A stretch of DNA of 54,854 nt from Streptomyces roseochromogenus subsp. oscitans DS 12.976 (lineage in GTDB: Bacteria; Actinomycetota; Actinomycetes; Streptomycetales; Streptomycetaceae), in NCBI RefSeq assembly GCF_000497445.1, contig NZ_CM002286.1, forward strand, positions 23,012 through 77,865, read 5' to 3'. Each line of letters starts with the position of its first letter. Position 1 is the stretch's first letter. The notes under the pieces are model-generated. The model ran no database searches. It was given only the letters and a program-made list of their open reading frames with translations, and was not told where the DNA came from. Made by a program: the position numbers and the translations under genes. Shown in pieces: positions 34,004 through 41,501 of this stretch.

Positions 34004-34777
34004 CTAGCGGGAGGTTCGCCGCCCGGGCAGGGGCGGAAGGAATGCGTCGAGTACGGCGTCGAGGAAGTCCGAGCGGTTATCGAAGGCGTACGCGGTGGCG
34101 TAGGCGTCGTACACGGCGAGTTCCTGCTGCGACGGGCGGAAGCTCTGCTGCACGCCGTGCTTGACTCCCCCACGGTCGACGCGACGGGCCGGCACCTCAC
34201 CGAACAGGCCGTCGGGATCGTGGTCCTCTTCGCTGACCGGCTGCTGGCGGTGCCGTACGGCTTCACGCAGCTGCGGCCACAGGTTGTTTCGGTGGGCGTG
34301 AAGGAAGGCTCTTTTGACGACCACAGCGTTGGTGGGTTCCACCCCGGTCTCAACCTTCTGAGCCATTTGGTACCGGCCGAAGCGCTCCCGTACCTGCGGC
34401 TGCACCATGATCGTGCATTGGGTGGGGAGGTTACCTTCCCTGGCGGGCGTGGGCCCGATCTCGATCCGGCCGGCTGGAACGGCGTCCGAAGCGGGCACGG
34501 CGTCGACGGGGCTCGCCATGTGCGGAACGGCGGACGGCCGCACGGGTTCCGCTGCCGTCGGCGCAGCGGGCGCCCCCTCTCCCCCGGTATCGAGAGGCCT
34601 GGTCTCCTCGGAGGCGGAGAGCGGCGAGCGGGCGGTGGGCGCGAACGCGGCCAATGCCGTCTTGCTGTCGATGGCGAACGCGTCCAGAGCTGCGTCCTCG
34701 GGCAGTCCGCCCCGCAGCGCCGGTGCGTTCGCCGTGCCTACCTTGGTCTCGCCGGTCGTGGTGGTGTCCTTGGTCAT
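34004..34777 (-). CDS. Second ParA partner, putative DNA-binding protein
   Basis: A 257-aa protein; ATG 34777 overlaps the parA2 stop (ATGA). The N-terminal half is Ala/Pro/Thr-rich and probably flexible. The conserved-looking part begins near residue 115 (QCTIMVQPQVRERFGRYQMAQ, TNAVVVKRAFLHAHRNNLW), resembling a ribbon-helix-helix or ParB-like C-terminal fold, then YATAYAFDNRSDFLDAVLDAF near the end. It does not resemble the partner of module 1. Centromere binding is inferred from position. Confidence 0.65.
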   Translation of the reverse strand: MTKDTTTTGETKVGTANAPALRGGLPEDAALDAFAIDSKTALAAFAPTARSPLSASEETRPLDTGGEGAPAAPTAAEPVRPSAVPHMASPVDAVPASDAVPAGRIEIGPTPAREGNLPTQCTIMVQPQVRERFGRYQMAQKVETGVEPTNAVVVKRAFLHAHRNNLWPQLREAVRHRQQPVSEEDHDPDGLFGEVPARRVDRGGVKHGVQQSFRPSQQELAVYDAYATAYAFDNRSDFLDAVLDAFLPPLPGRRTSR

Positions 34778-35766
34778 CGCCGTGCCTTTCGGTTCGCGTC
34801 AGCCTGGTCGAGTTCCGCCTTCGCCTGCAGGACCTCCAGAGCCAGCGACCGGTAGTCGCCGGCCAGCGCCTTCATCGAGCGTCTGAGCGCGGGGTCCAGG
34901 TCGGGACTCGCGGCGAGCTCCTGCGGCACCCGCCCGTGGGTACGGCAGGCGACGGCAGCCGCTTCGACATGGCGGATGGTCTGCTCCATGACCCCGGCCG
35001 CACCGTTGAGATCGTGGGCGAGCTGATCCCTGATCTTCTGCTGGACTCTGGTGGCCGCCGACGCCGTCGCGAACAGCACCACGCCCAGCAGCCGTAGCTG
35101 CGGGTTAAGACGCATGGCGACGGCGAACCGGCGAGCCACGGTCCTTAGCCCCTTTCGAGACGAGGGGTCGGACCGGGTGGGGACCAAGGCCATGTCGCCG
35201 GCGACGAGCGCCTGTAGTTGCAGGGGTTCGGACCCGGGGGCGACATCGAGGACGATGACGTCGTAGAGGTGGCGGACGGCGTCGATGGCCGACGCGTACA
35301 TACCCATCCAGGCGAGCTGATCCTCTGGGTCGTCACTGGTCGCGGCGACGCGCCGCTGGCAATACAGCTCCTCGATCACATCCTGCAGTGCGCTTCCGCC
35401 GGGAACCACGTACAGGTTGGGCCGCGCCTCGCCGGTCGGGGTGAGGGGCTTGCCCTCGAGGATGGCGGCGGCCTGGGCCTGGCCGTCGTCTGCGAGTTCG
35501 GTGCCGGTGGTGCCGAGGTCCTCGCAGTGGTTGCCCTGTTCGTCGATCTCGATGAGCAGGACCTGCAGCCCGGTCTTGGCGAGGGCGGCGGCGATGGCTG
35601 CGGACAGGCTGCTCTTACCGACCCCTCCCTTGCCGTTGATGATGACGATGACCTTGCGGTCGTGGACGCCCTCGCTCATCAGCTGCAGCCGTCTACGCAG
35701 TGCGGCTTTGACGCGGCTGAGGTCGACGACGCCGAGCCTCACGGTACGTAGAGGCACAAACATCAC
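34774..35766 (-). CDS. parA: ParA-family partition ATPase (module 2)
   Basis: A 330-aa ParA. Walker A is INGKGGVGKSSLSAAIAAAL, then LLIEIDEQGN, YDVIVLDVAPGSEP and VPTRSDPSSRKGLRTVARRF. ATG 35766 gives a 29-residue basic N-terminal extension (LSRVKAALRRRLQLMSEG) that may contain an HTH-like element, as in large ParAs; ATG 35679 is an alternative. It converges on module 1 with a shared terminator. Being paralogous but paired with a different partner, it may be a second incompatibility system or regulate module 1. Confidence 0.85.
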   Translation of the reverse strand: MMFVPLRTVRLGVVDLSRVKAALRRRLQLMSEGVHDRKVIVIINGKGGVGKSSLSAAIAAALAKTGLQVLLIEIDEQGNHCEDLGTTGTELADDGQAQAAAILEGKPLTPTGEARPNLYVVPGGSALQDVIEELYCQRRVAATSDDPEDQLAWMGMYASAIDAVRHLYDVIVLDVAPGSEPLQLQALVAGDMALVPTRSDPSSRKGLRTVARRFAVAMRLNPQLRLLGVVLFATASAATRVQQKIRDQLAHDLNGAAGVMEQTIRHVEAAAVACRTHGRVPQELAASPDLDPALRRSMKALAGDYRSLALEVLQAKAELDQADANRKARR

Positions 35767-35796
35767 ATCCCGTCAATTTACGGACATCATGTGATG
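35761..35796. promoter_or_regulatory. Inverted repeat overlapping the parA2 start
   Basis: CATCACAT (35761-35768) and ATGTGATG (35789-35796) are perfect complements about 28 bp apart and flank an AT-rich stretch (GTCAATTTAC). The left arm overlaps the parA2 start codon, as an autoregulatory operator would. Confidence 0.45.
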
Positions 35797-36497
35797 ATCG
35801 AAGATAAGGAGAACGGCGCGGACACCCGGGACGACACACAGGCACACCACAACCCGCTGGCCCTCCTTCGTCTGTTCGGCCCTGTCGAGTGCCAGACCAA
35901 GCCGCACCGCCATAGACACGAGAGTCGACGACCCGCCTAGCCAGCCGACTAGCGAGGCCCCTAGCACACCGGCTACCGCGCTATCAGCCAGCGCAGAAGC
36001 GACAATCGACGTGCCGCTGGCAGCGGTGCCGCCGACTCCCCAATTGGGGAGTCGAGCCCACAGGCCCCATTTCTCGGGGTCGGCAGCCCAAAACAGAGTG
36101 TCCTGTCTCTATGGAGGAGGCGCTGCGTCACTGAGGCGGGCAAGGGCATTGGCTGCATGGTCGCGGTGAAGGCTGTCCAGGGAGGCGTCTGCAGCCAGAG
36201 CAAACGGGCATCGACTCGAACCCGGCAGCCTTTCGGGCTTCACGATCAGCGCGGGAGGCGTCCGCCAGTGACGCCCGGGTATGGACAGGCAGCTACCTAG
36301 CTGGCGTCTGCGTTGCCGATGATCGCGTCGTACGCGATGCAGCTCCGTGCACCGCTGCCGGTTCGTCGGCGTGGCCACATTCCAGGTGCGGGCAGCTACC
36401 TCCTATCCCTTCCCTCCTAGGTGGGGTGTCCGAGCAAGATGAACGCGCCGGGTGGGCCCCGTCGCCGTCCGGAGCGCCGACGCCGACGGTCGGTTGG
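35797..36497. other. Non-coding interval upstream of parA2
   Basis: About 700 bp without a convincing gene. Besides palindrome copy 3 it contains three CTAG tetranucleotides at 35937-35964, and others near 36297 and 36415; CTAG is rare in Streptomyces. Minus-strand frames at 35773-35967 and 35973-36203 lack ribosome sites. Possible home for an origin or partition-associated RNA, but nothing specific is visible. Confidence 0.4.
36034..36053. promoter_or_regulatory. 20-bp palindrome copy 3 (candidate centromere site)
   Basis: Same 20-bp palindrome as copies 1 and 2, extended by one symmetric pair; 268 bp upstream of parA2. The following GAGCC matches copy 1 and CACAGGCC matches copy 2. Confidence 0.75.
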
Positions 36498-37181
36498 TCA
36501 CGCGCGCACTCCCGCGATGGCGTCGGCTAGGAGCGCGGCGATGTCAGCATCGTGCGGGTCGGCGTAGGTCTCGTGGTCGCTGACGTCGAACACGGCTCCC
36601 TTCGCGGTGACGGTGAAGCCGGGGATGACGGTGGCTGCCCGGCCCTCCAACACGGTGTTGAGATGGTCGGCGTCGCGGGAGGCGAGCCAGGTCTGGGCGT
36701 AGGGGCCGAGGCGGAGCAGCGTGTAGCCGGTGTTGTCGCTGCGGCGGGCTTCGACGTGAACGCCGTAGTGGGCGGGGGCCATGCCAACGTCGTCGGGCAG
36801 GGGCAGACCCGCGGCGGCGTGGGTGAGCATCGCGTAGCCGTGCTGCCAGACGCCGAGGATCGCGGTCGTCTCGCAGCGCAGCCAGCCTCGGTCGGTGTAG
36901 CCGAGCTGGCGGCCGTGGAGGTAGGCCGCAGCGTGCGGGGTGTCGGGGTGGACCAGGGCTACGGCAATCATGTCGGGGCCGTGGTCGTCGCCGGGCCGGG
37001 TGTGCGCGCGTTCCACGAACGGCCCGATCTGCACAGCGATGTCCTGGGCGTCGCCGGGCGTCCAGGGCTCCGGGTTACGCACGGCGGCGAGCATCGCGCG
37101 GAACTGGTCGACGACGGCCTGGTCCTCGAGGGTGAGGGCGCCAGGGGCGTGGGCGCAGCGACGGAAGAAGAGGCGCTTCAT
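36498..37181 (-). CDS. Hypothetical protein, 227 aa
   Basis: A soluble protein starting at ATG 37181. Visible segments include MIAVALVHPDTPHAAAYLHG, TTAILGVWQHGYAMLTHA, a beta-rich TVIPGFTVTAKGAVFDVSD and an acidic tail (DPHDADIAALLADAIAG). No family recognised. It is the last gene of the minus-strand accessory block. High GC at third positions supports coding. Confidence 0.65.
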   Translation of the reverse strand: MKRLFFRRCAHAPGALTLEDQAVVDQFRAMLAAVRNPEPWTPGDAQDIAVQIGPFVERAHTRPGDDHGPDMIAVALVHPDTPHAAAYLHGRQLGYTDRGWLRCETTAILGVWQHGYAMLTHAAAGLPLPDDVGMAPAHYGVHVEARRSDNTGYTLLRLGPYAQTWLASRDADHLNTVLEGRAATVIPGFTVTAKGAVFDVSDHETYADPHDADIAALLADAIAGVRA

Positions 37182-37225
37182 CGGGTCGACTCCTGTTGGG
37201 TGTGCTGATGAAAGGCGGGATGGGA

Positions 37226-37260
37226 AGCGCCGCGCCGGCCTTCCGGTCGGGCGCGGCGCT
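37226..37260 (-). terminator. Hairpin in the gap after the 103-aa gene
   Basis: An 11-bp perfect stem (37226-37236 with 37250-37260) between the stop at 37306 and the next gene on the minus strand. Probable terminator without a U-tract. Confidence 0.6.
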
Positions 37261-37305
37261 CGAGGTGCGGGGCCGGAGCGGCACAGAGTGCGCTCAACTC
37301 GCGGT

Positions 37306-37617
37306 TCAGCCGGCCGTCGCGATGGCGTCGCGCAGGTGGGTGCGCGCCCGGACCAGAAGCGAGGGCTGATCTGCGGGCGAGCTGGTCAGCACGTCGGTGA
37401 GGTAGGTGACGGCGGAGTCGAGGTCCTCGCTGGCGTCCTGCCAGTTACCGAGGCTGGACGCGCCGAGGACGTCGCGGACTTCTTCGACCAGCTCGATGAA
37501 CGCAAACGCAATCGGCTTGGCCGGGCGCGGCGGCTGCTCGCCGATCAGAGCGGCGAGGTCGGCGGCGAAGCAGTCGCGGAGCGCGGCGAAGGTGTCGGCC
37601 TTAGTCTGGGTGGTCAC
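37306..37617 (-). CDS. Hypothetical helical protein, 103 aa
   Basis: ATG 37617 begins a mostly helical protein (FAALRDCFAADLAALIGEQ, IAFAFIELVEEVRDVLGASS, SAVTYLTDVLTSSP, LVRARTHLRDAIATAG). It follows the zinc-finger gene by 12 bp, so is probably in the same operon. No family recognised. Confidence 0.65.
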   Translation of the reverse strand: MTTQTKADTFAALRDCFAADLAALIGEQPPRPAKPIAFAFIELVEEVRDVLGASSLGNWQDASEDLDSAVTYLTDVLTSSPADQPSLLVRARTHLRDAIATAG

Positions 37618-37629
37618 GGGGCCTCCAGG

Positions 37630-37830
37630 TCAGTAGTCGAACCGGATCGTGATGGGCCGCCGGGGATCACCGGCGTGGGTGTGGACGGTGCGGCGGTGCG
37701 CGGCGAGGCCCGCGGCGCCGCCCTGGATCGGCAGGTGGCACTCCGGGCAGCCGTGCCACCACTCATCCACGGACGGGAGTTCGGCCGGGGTGATCGGGTG
37801 CGGGTGGGAGCCGTCGGCGGCACGGCTCAT
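37630..37830 (-). CDS. Small C2H2-type zinc-finger protein, 66 aa
   Basis: ATG 37830 overlaps the kinase stop (ATGA). The core is CPECHLPIQGGAAGLAAHRR followed by TVHTH, a C-x2-C...H-x4-H zinc finger, preceded by VDEWWHG and ending in ITIRFDY. Such short C2H2 proteins occur on Streptomyces plasmids; nucleic-acid or protein binding is likely but the target is unknown. Confidence 0.6.
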   Translation of the reverse strand: MSRAADGSHPHPITPAELPSVDEWWHGCPECHLPIQGGAAGLAAHRRTVHTHAGDPRRPITIRFDY

Positions 37831-38807
37831 GCGACCGCGTCCGCGAACTGTGCCTCCAGGTCCGCGCGGCCCTCGGGGTCGTCGTCCAGGTCGTGGTCGT
37901 CGGCTTCCTGGTCGACGTCGTCGAAGCCGCCGTGGACGGTGCAGACGATGTCCAGGTCGCTGTCCATGGCGCCAGTCAGCGCCCTGTGCAGGTCGGTAAT
38001 CGAGTAGACGGGCGCCCACGCCTGCCCGGTGCACTCAGGGTCGAAGGGGCAGGGCAGCAGGACGTCGAAGCCGAAGTCGCCCTCGCCGTCGACGTCGTCG
38101 CGGAACGCGAGGGTGAGGTGCTGCTCACCGAGGCGGATCTCCGCGACGCGGTCCCGGCCGGTCACCAGGTCCGAGCCGCGCCGCCACTGCCACAGCGGCA
38201 GGATCTCCGGCCCGAAGAAGCGGCTGACCAGGAGCAGGCTGCCCAGGCCCTCGCCGCCGTCGCGCCCGAGGTCGGCCTCGCGGGCCTGCGAGAGCCGCTT
38301 CAGGAACGGCTCCAGCCGGTGGAGGTTGTCGGCGAAGACAATGGTGTTGAAGCCTTCGGCGGCCAGCCGTTGGTGCGAGTGCAGCATCGCCTGGTGCTGG
38401 GCGCGGACGACGTCCTCGGGCACGCGCCGGTTGTCCGGGCGCGGGCCCTGCCGTTCCAGGCACACGGCCAGCGGTGTGGCGACGATGATAGCGACGGTCG
38501 GCATGCCGTTCCGCTTGGCAGCCATCACCAGTTCCGCCCTAGTGTGCTGCTCGCAATTGGTTGCGTCGATCACCGTGTTGAGTCCCCGGGCCATCCGGCG
38601 CTCCAGGATCAGCTTGAGGACGTCGGCGGCATCAGCCGTGGCGTCTTGTTGGCCGGGGCAGTCACTGACCACGCCGCGCAGAGCGTCGAGCGAGAGGACC
38701 TGGGAGGCCGGCCAGGTGCGGGCGAGCGTGGACTTGCCCGCGCCGGCGGCGCCGATCAGCACGATCAGCGCGTTGTCGGGCAGCTCCGGGTACAGCACCG
38801 AGGTCAT
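37827..38807 (-). CDS. P-loop kinase (polynucleotide-kinase-like N-terminal domain)
   Basis: A 326-aa protein. Residues ~1-170 are an AAA_33/PNK-like kinase: Walker A LIVLIGAAGAGKSTLARTW, the Asp-containing QVLSLDALRGVVSD, GLNTVIDATNCEQHTRAELV, and the lid region LERQGPRPDNRRVPEDVVRAQH. The C-terminal half (VSRFFGPEILPLWQW, FGFDVLLPCPFDPEC, then a very acidic tail) is unrecognised. ATG 38807 overlaps the upstream stop. The fold phosphorylates nucleic-acid ends or small molecules; the substrate is unknown. Confidence 0.75.
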   Translation of the reverse strand: MTSVLYPELPDNALIVLIGAAGAGKSTLARTWPASQVLSLDALRGVVSDCPGQQDATADAADVLKLILERRMARGLNTVIDATNCEQHTRAELVMAAKRNGMPTVAIIVATPLAVCLERQGPRPDNRRVPEDVVRAQHQAMLHSHQRLAAEGFNTIVFADNLHRLEPFLKRLSQAREADLGRDGGEGLGSLLLVSRFFGPEILPLWQWRRGSDLVTGRDRVAEIRLGEQHLTLAFRDDVDGEGDFGFDVLLPCPFDPECTGQAWAPVYSITDLHRALTGAMDSDLDIVCTVHGGFDDVDQEADDHDLDDDPEGRADLEAQFADAVA

Positions 38808-39157
38808 TCGACGTCTCCTTGCGGGTCGAGGGAGCGGGCAGACCAGTTCAGGCGCTGCCCGGCGTTGTCGGTGATCAGGGCGGCGGCCTCGTGCAGGTAG
38901 CAGGAGGCGTCGCCATCGCGGTCCGGCTCGATCTGCTCCGCCCGCCGCGCTGCGGTGCTGACCACCTGCGCGAGCATCGGGAGGAGACCGCCGGGGGCGT
39001 CGATGTCCTCCCGGAACTCGCGCAGGATCGCTGCGAGCTCGCGGGCGTCGACGTCGTCGGCGTTCAGGTCGTCCTGAACCTGCTGGAGGGCCAGGGAGGC
39101 GATGCCGAGCGAGGCTCGGACGCGCTCCAGGCGCGTGCGGGTCACGGCCGCCGTCAC
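38804..39157 (-). CDS. Hypothetical helical protein, 117 aa
   Basis: GTG 39157 overlaps the upstream stop (GTGA) and its own stop overlaps the kinase ATG. Sequence is helical (RVRASLGIASLALQQVQDDL, ELAAILREFREDIDAPG, MLAQVVSTAARRAEQ). No family recognised; translational coupling on both sides suggests function with the PycTM-like and kinase proteins. Confidence 0.65.
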   Translation of the reverse strand: MTAAVTRTRLERVRASLGIASLALQQVQDDLNADDVDARELAAILREFREDIDAPGGLLPMLAQVVSTAARRAEQIEPDRDGDASCYLHEAAALITDNAGQRLNWSARSLDPQGDVE

Positions 39158-39615
39158 AGCGCGAGTCCGGCGGCCAGGGCGAGCAGCACCAGGGCGCCGA
39201 GCGACAAGTCGACCGCGCGCCGCAGGTGGGTGAACTTCCGTACGGCGAGGGTGGACAGGACCCTGATGCGGGCGGCTCGGGTGTCGCCGTCCATGCAGGC
39301 GCGGATCTCGTCTTCGTCCAGGCGTGCCCAGTACGGGAAGGACGCCTTGTCGTCGCCGCGCAGGCGGGGCCTGACGACCAAGAGCAGCAGCACGGCGGCC
39401 GCGCCCAGGGCGAGGACGGCGAGTGCGCCGAAGACCTTCGTCGCGGTCGGCAGGTTCTTGTCGGCGATGGACGCGAGGCCGGCGAGGACGGCGCCGTTGA
39501 AGGCGAGCAGCCAGGACGACTTGCTGTCCGTGCGTCCGATCTCGTTGACGACGGATGCGCAGGCGGTGTCCAGGTTCTTGTCGACGGTGGAGGCGGGGAC
39601 CGTGACGGTCGTCAT
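39154..39615 (-). CDS. Pycsar-effector-like transmembrane protein (PycTM/DUF5706)
   Basis: A 153-aa protein; ATG 39615 follows AAGGAG. It has the family pattern GRTDSKSSWLLAFNGAVLAG (first helix), a second helix (VFGALAVLALGAAAVLLLLVV), PRLRGDDKASFPYWARLDED, and a last helix (AVDLSLGALVLLALAAGLAL) after VRKFTHLRRAV. PycTM effectors damage the membrane when bound by cyclic pyrimidine nucleotides made by PycC. No cyclase gene is visible in the window. Either a cyclase lies outside, or this member has another trigger. Confidence 0.78.
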   Translation of the reverse strand: MTTVTVPASTVDKNLDTACASVVNEIGRTDSKSSWLLAFNGAVLAGLASIADKNLPTATKVFGALAVLALGAAAVLLLLVVRPRLRGDDKASFPYWARLDEDEIRACMDGDTRAARIRVLSTLAVRKFTHLRRAVDLSLGALVLLALAAGLAL

Positions 39616-39690
39616 GAGCGGGGTTCTCCTTGCGGAACGTGAAGGGGCGGCCCGTGTGGGCCGCCCGGGGTGGCTTTGGCGCATCGGAGA

Positions 39691-39975
39691 TCAGAAAGGC
39701 GGTTCGTCCGGCCAGGGGTCACGGACAGGCAGGAGTCGGAGGGTCCGCACGGGGCGGTCCCAGCACCAGCACATCTCGCCGCCCGGGTAGAGGCCCTCGG
39801 ACCACCAGCCGCCTTCGCCCTTGCAGTCCGGGCAGCCCGGACGGGGTTTGGGGGAGAGCCGGATGGCGTGCCGGGATGCGGTCAGCTCCCAGGCGCCGGC
39901 CTTGAGTGCGACGGCGGCCGTCGTGGCCGTGAGCGATACGGCAGCCGCGAGCAGCAGGGCGGTTCGGGCGCGCAC
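39691..39975 (-). CDS. Exported or membrane-anchored protein with Cys motifs, 94 aa
   Basis: GTG 39975 (weak ribosome site, 4 bp after the upstream stop) begins RARTALLLAAAVSLTATTAA, a signal or anchor helix. The rest holds CPDCKGEGGWW and GGEMCWCW, a CxxC...CxC metal-binding-like pair. Family unknown. The weak start makes the exact N-terminus uncertain. Confidence 0.55.
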   Translation of the reverse strand: MRARTALLLAAAVSLTATTAAVALKAGAWELTASRHAIRLSPKPRPGCPDCKGEGGWWSEGLYPGGEMCWCWDRPVRTLRLLPVRDPWPDEPPF

Positions 39976-39979
39976 CGCG

Positions 39980-40537
39980 TCAGTTCCGGGGCGGGTGCGG
40001 CTGGACCAGGAACTGGGTGCCGGTGCCGCTGGAGTTGGGCTGGGACGTGAGGAAGTGCGGCTCGCTCTGGGTGAGCTGGACCATCGTCTGATTGATGAAG
40101 TCGTCGTCGCGCTGGAGGTCGACGCGGTCCACGTGGAAGTCGGTGAGGTGGACGTAGTGAGGGCTGGTGGTGCGGTGCGGGCGCAGGCCCCACAGCCGGG
40201 AGCCCACCATCTGCGCGGCTTCGGTGTCGTCGGGTGCGGCCGGGATGCCGCAGTTCATCGCGCGGCAGTCGGCCGCGTGGGCGTTGGCGAGGTTGGCGGC
40301 GACCTTCTCCGTCAGCCGGGACAGGCGGTCGGTGCTGGCGGCGCGGTAAGTGCAGCCGAGGCAGGCGGCGGCGAAGTACGCGCTGCGGCGGTCGCTGTCG
40401 GCGGTGTAGACAAGGACGACCGCGCCTTCGGCCGGTCCGACGATGTTGCGGTAGCGCTGGACGACGATCGTGCCCGGCGGCGTCCAGGTCGCCTGATCCT
40501 GTACGGCAGGGCGGCGGATGAACAGGCTCAGTGCCAT
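39980..40537 (-). CDS. Hypothetical protein, 185 aa
   Basis: ATG 40537 has GAGAAG upstream. The product includes TIVVQRYRNIVGPAEGAVVL, a Cys pair region (AACLGCTYRAA, DCRAMNCGIP) and a hydrophilic C-terminus. It may bind zinc through these cysteines and His residues. No family recognised; part of the minus-strand accessory block. Confidence 0.6.
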   Translation of the reverse strand: MALSLFIRRPAVQDQATWTPPGTIVVQRYRNIVGPAEGAVVLVYTADSDRRSAYFAAACLGCTYRAASTDRLSRLTEKVAANLANAHAADCRAMNCGIPAAPDDTEAAQMVGSRLWGLRPHRTTSPHYVHLTDFHVDRVDLQRDDDFINQTMVQLTQSEPHFLTSQPNSSGTGTQFLVQPHPPRN

Positions 40538-40568
40538 GCGGTGGCTTCTCCTTCGGGAGGGTCGCTGA

Positions 40569-40793
40569 TCAGGCGGCCAGCCGGTGACCGGCCGAGGCCG
40601 TGGACGGCATGCAGGTGTCGGGGCTGGGCTCGTAGCCCTTGTCGCAGAGGTCGCAGCAGCCCTGGGTGCGCAGCGGGAGGCAGAAGTAGTACCGGCGCTT
40701 GCAGCGCAGCGGGTGGTGCGTTCGGCCAGGCGTCTGTCCGGTCCTCGCCCGGCCCCGGGGTGCGGGGCGGGGCGAGACCAGGCAGAGCGTCAG
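40569..40793 (-). CDS. Possible small Cys-rich protein with non-standard start
   Basis: An open frame ending at TGA 40569-40571 encodes a very protein-like C-terminus: RCKRRYYFCLPLRTQGCCDL, CDKGYEPSPDTC, with six Cys suited to metal binding. No ATG, GTG or TTG start exists upstream in frame; the best candidate is CTG 40793, just 2 bp after the upstream stop, giving ~74 aa. Third positions are strongly G/C. Either a CTG start is used, the start is eroded, or a base error hides it. Confidence 0.4.
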   Translation of the reverse strand: MTLCLVSPRPAPRGRARTGQTPGRTHHPLRCKRRYYFCLPLRTQGCCDLCDKGYEPSPDTCMPSTASAGHRLAA

Positions 40794-40794
40794 G

Positions 40795-41049
40795 TCAGCG
40801 GGCGGTGCGGAAGCGGCGGGTGGCCCACGACCGAAGCCGGTCGAAGCGGGAGGGGTGGGTGTGCCGCCAGGCGGTGTCGAATACGCCGTGCACGGTCGGG
40901 AAAGAGCGGGACGCGCCGCACGTGCACGTCCATACGTACGGCTCGAGGCGGGTGTCGTCGTGGGTCGCGGTGACCTTGGCGGGGAGGCCGTCGTGGCTCC
41001 CGTGGAAGGTGCCGACCCAGAACACGGTCTTCTCCGACTGAGGCTTCAT
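40795..41049 (-). CDS. Hypothetical protein, 84 aa
   Basis: ATG 41049 has GAAGGGAA 4-5 nt upstream. The product (KTVFWVGTFHGSHDGLPAKV, then PYVWTCTCGASRSF) contains a CxC and ends with a basic tail. The same frame stays open for 93 further codons upstream. No family recognised. Confidence 0.6.
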   Translation of the reverse strand: MKPQSEKTVFWVGTFHGSHDGLPAKVTATHDDTRLEPYVWTCTCGASRSFPTVHGVFDTAWRHTHPSRFDRLRSWATRRFRTAR

Positions 41050-41338
41050 CAGATTCCCTTCGATGCTCGGTGGTGGTGCTGGACAGGGGTGGCGGGCGGG
41101 TCTGCGCTGGAGCGGATGAACGTTGTCGGGTTCGTCGTCCAGGTCGTCGTGGTCGTGCGTGGGCTGCAGCGGGAAGTGGAACGCGGGGTAGACGTTGACC
41201 TGCGGCGCAGCGGGGGCTGGGTTGTTGATGACCGGGCGCAGACTCAGGCCACGCAGGGCGAAGATGCTCGCGAGGGCCCACAGGAGGGCGGCGAGCTGTT
41301 CTTCCAGCGGGTCGGTGGCAGGGATGACGGCGCCCCAC
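41050..41338 (-). pseudogene. Protein-like open frame lacking a start (possible frameshift)
   Basis: From GTC 41328 to the ATG at 41049 the frame encodes IPATDPLEEQLAALLWALAS, RGLSLRPVINN and an acidic HDHDDLDDEPDN segment, with about 30 of the first 35 codons ending in G or C. No standard start is in frame. A GTG at 41338 is one base out of phase; removing one G from the GGGG run just after it would give a continuous protein beginning VGAVIPATD. Near 41075 the third-position bias fades before the next ribosome site, so an original stop may have been lost as well. Confidence 0.45.
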
Positions 41339-41465
41339 CGGCGAGGGGCTATCCGGAGGGGCGCGTGGTGCTGTGCGGTGACGGTCGCTGCGGTGCGGCG
41401 CGTGTGCCGGCCGTGGTCTGCGCGGTGGTGGCCGCCGGAGCTGGGAGTGGGGGGCGTAGGAACCG

Positions 41466-41499
41466 GAACGGCGCGCCCCCGGTGGGGAGCGCGCCGTTC
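41466..41499 (-). terminator. Terminator hairpin after the TraB-like gene
   Basis: An 11-bp perfect stem (41466-41476 with 41489-41499) 2 bp beyond the TraB-like stop on the minus strand. Confidence 0.75.
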
Positions 41500-41501
41500 G
41501 G

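Noticed and set aside
35773..35967. 64-aa minus-strand frame with a hydrophobic start, upstream of parA2
   Set aside because: It lacks a ribosome site, overlaps the parA2 operator-like repeat, and has weak coding bias; could not be supported.
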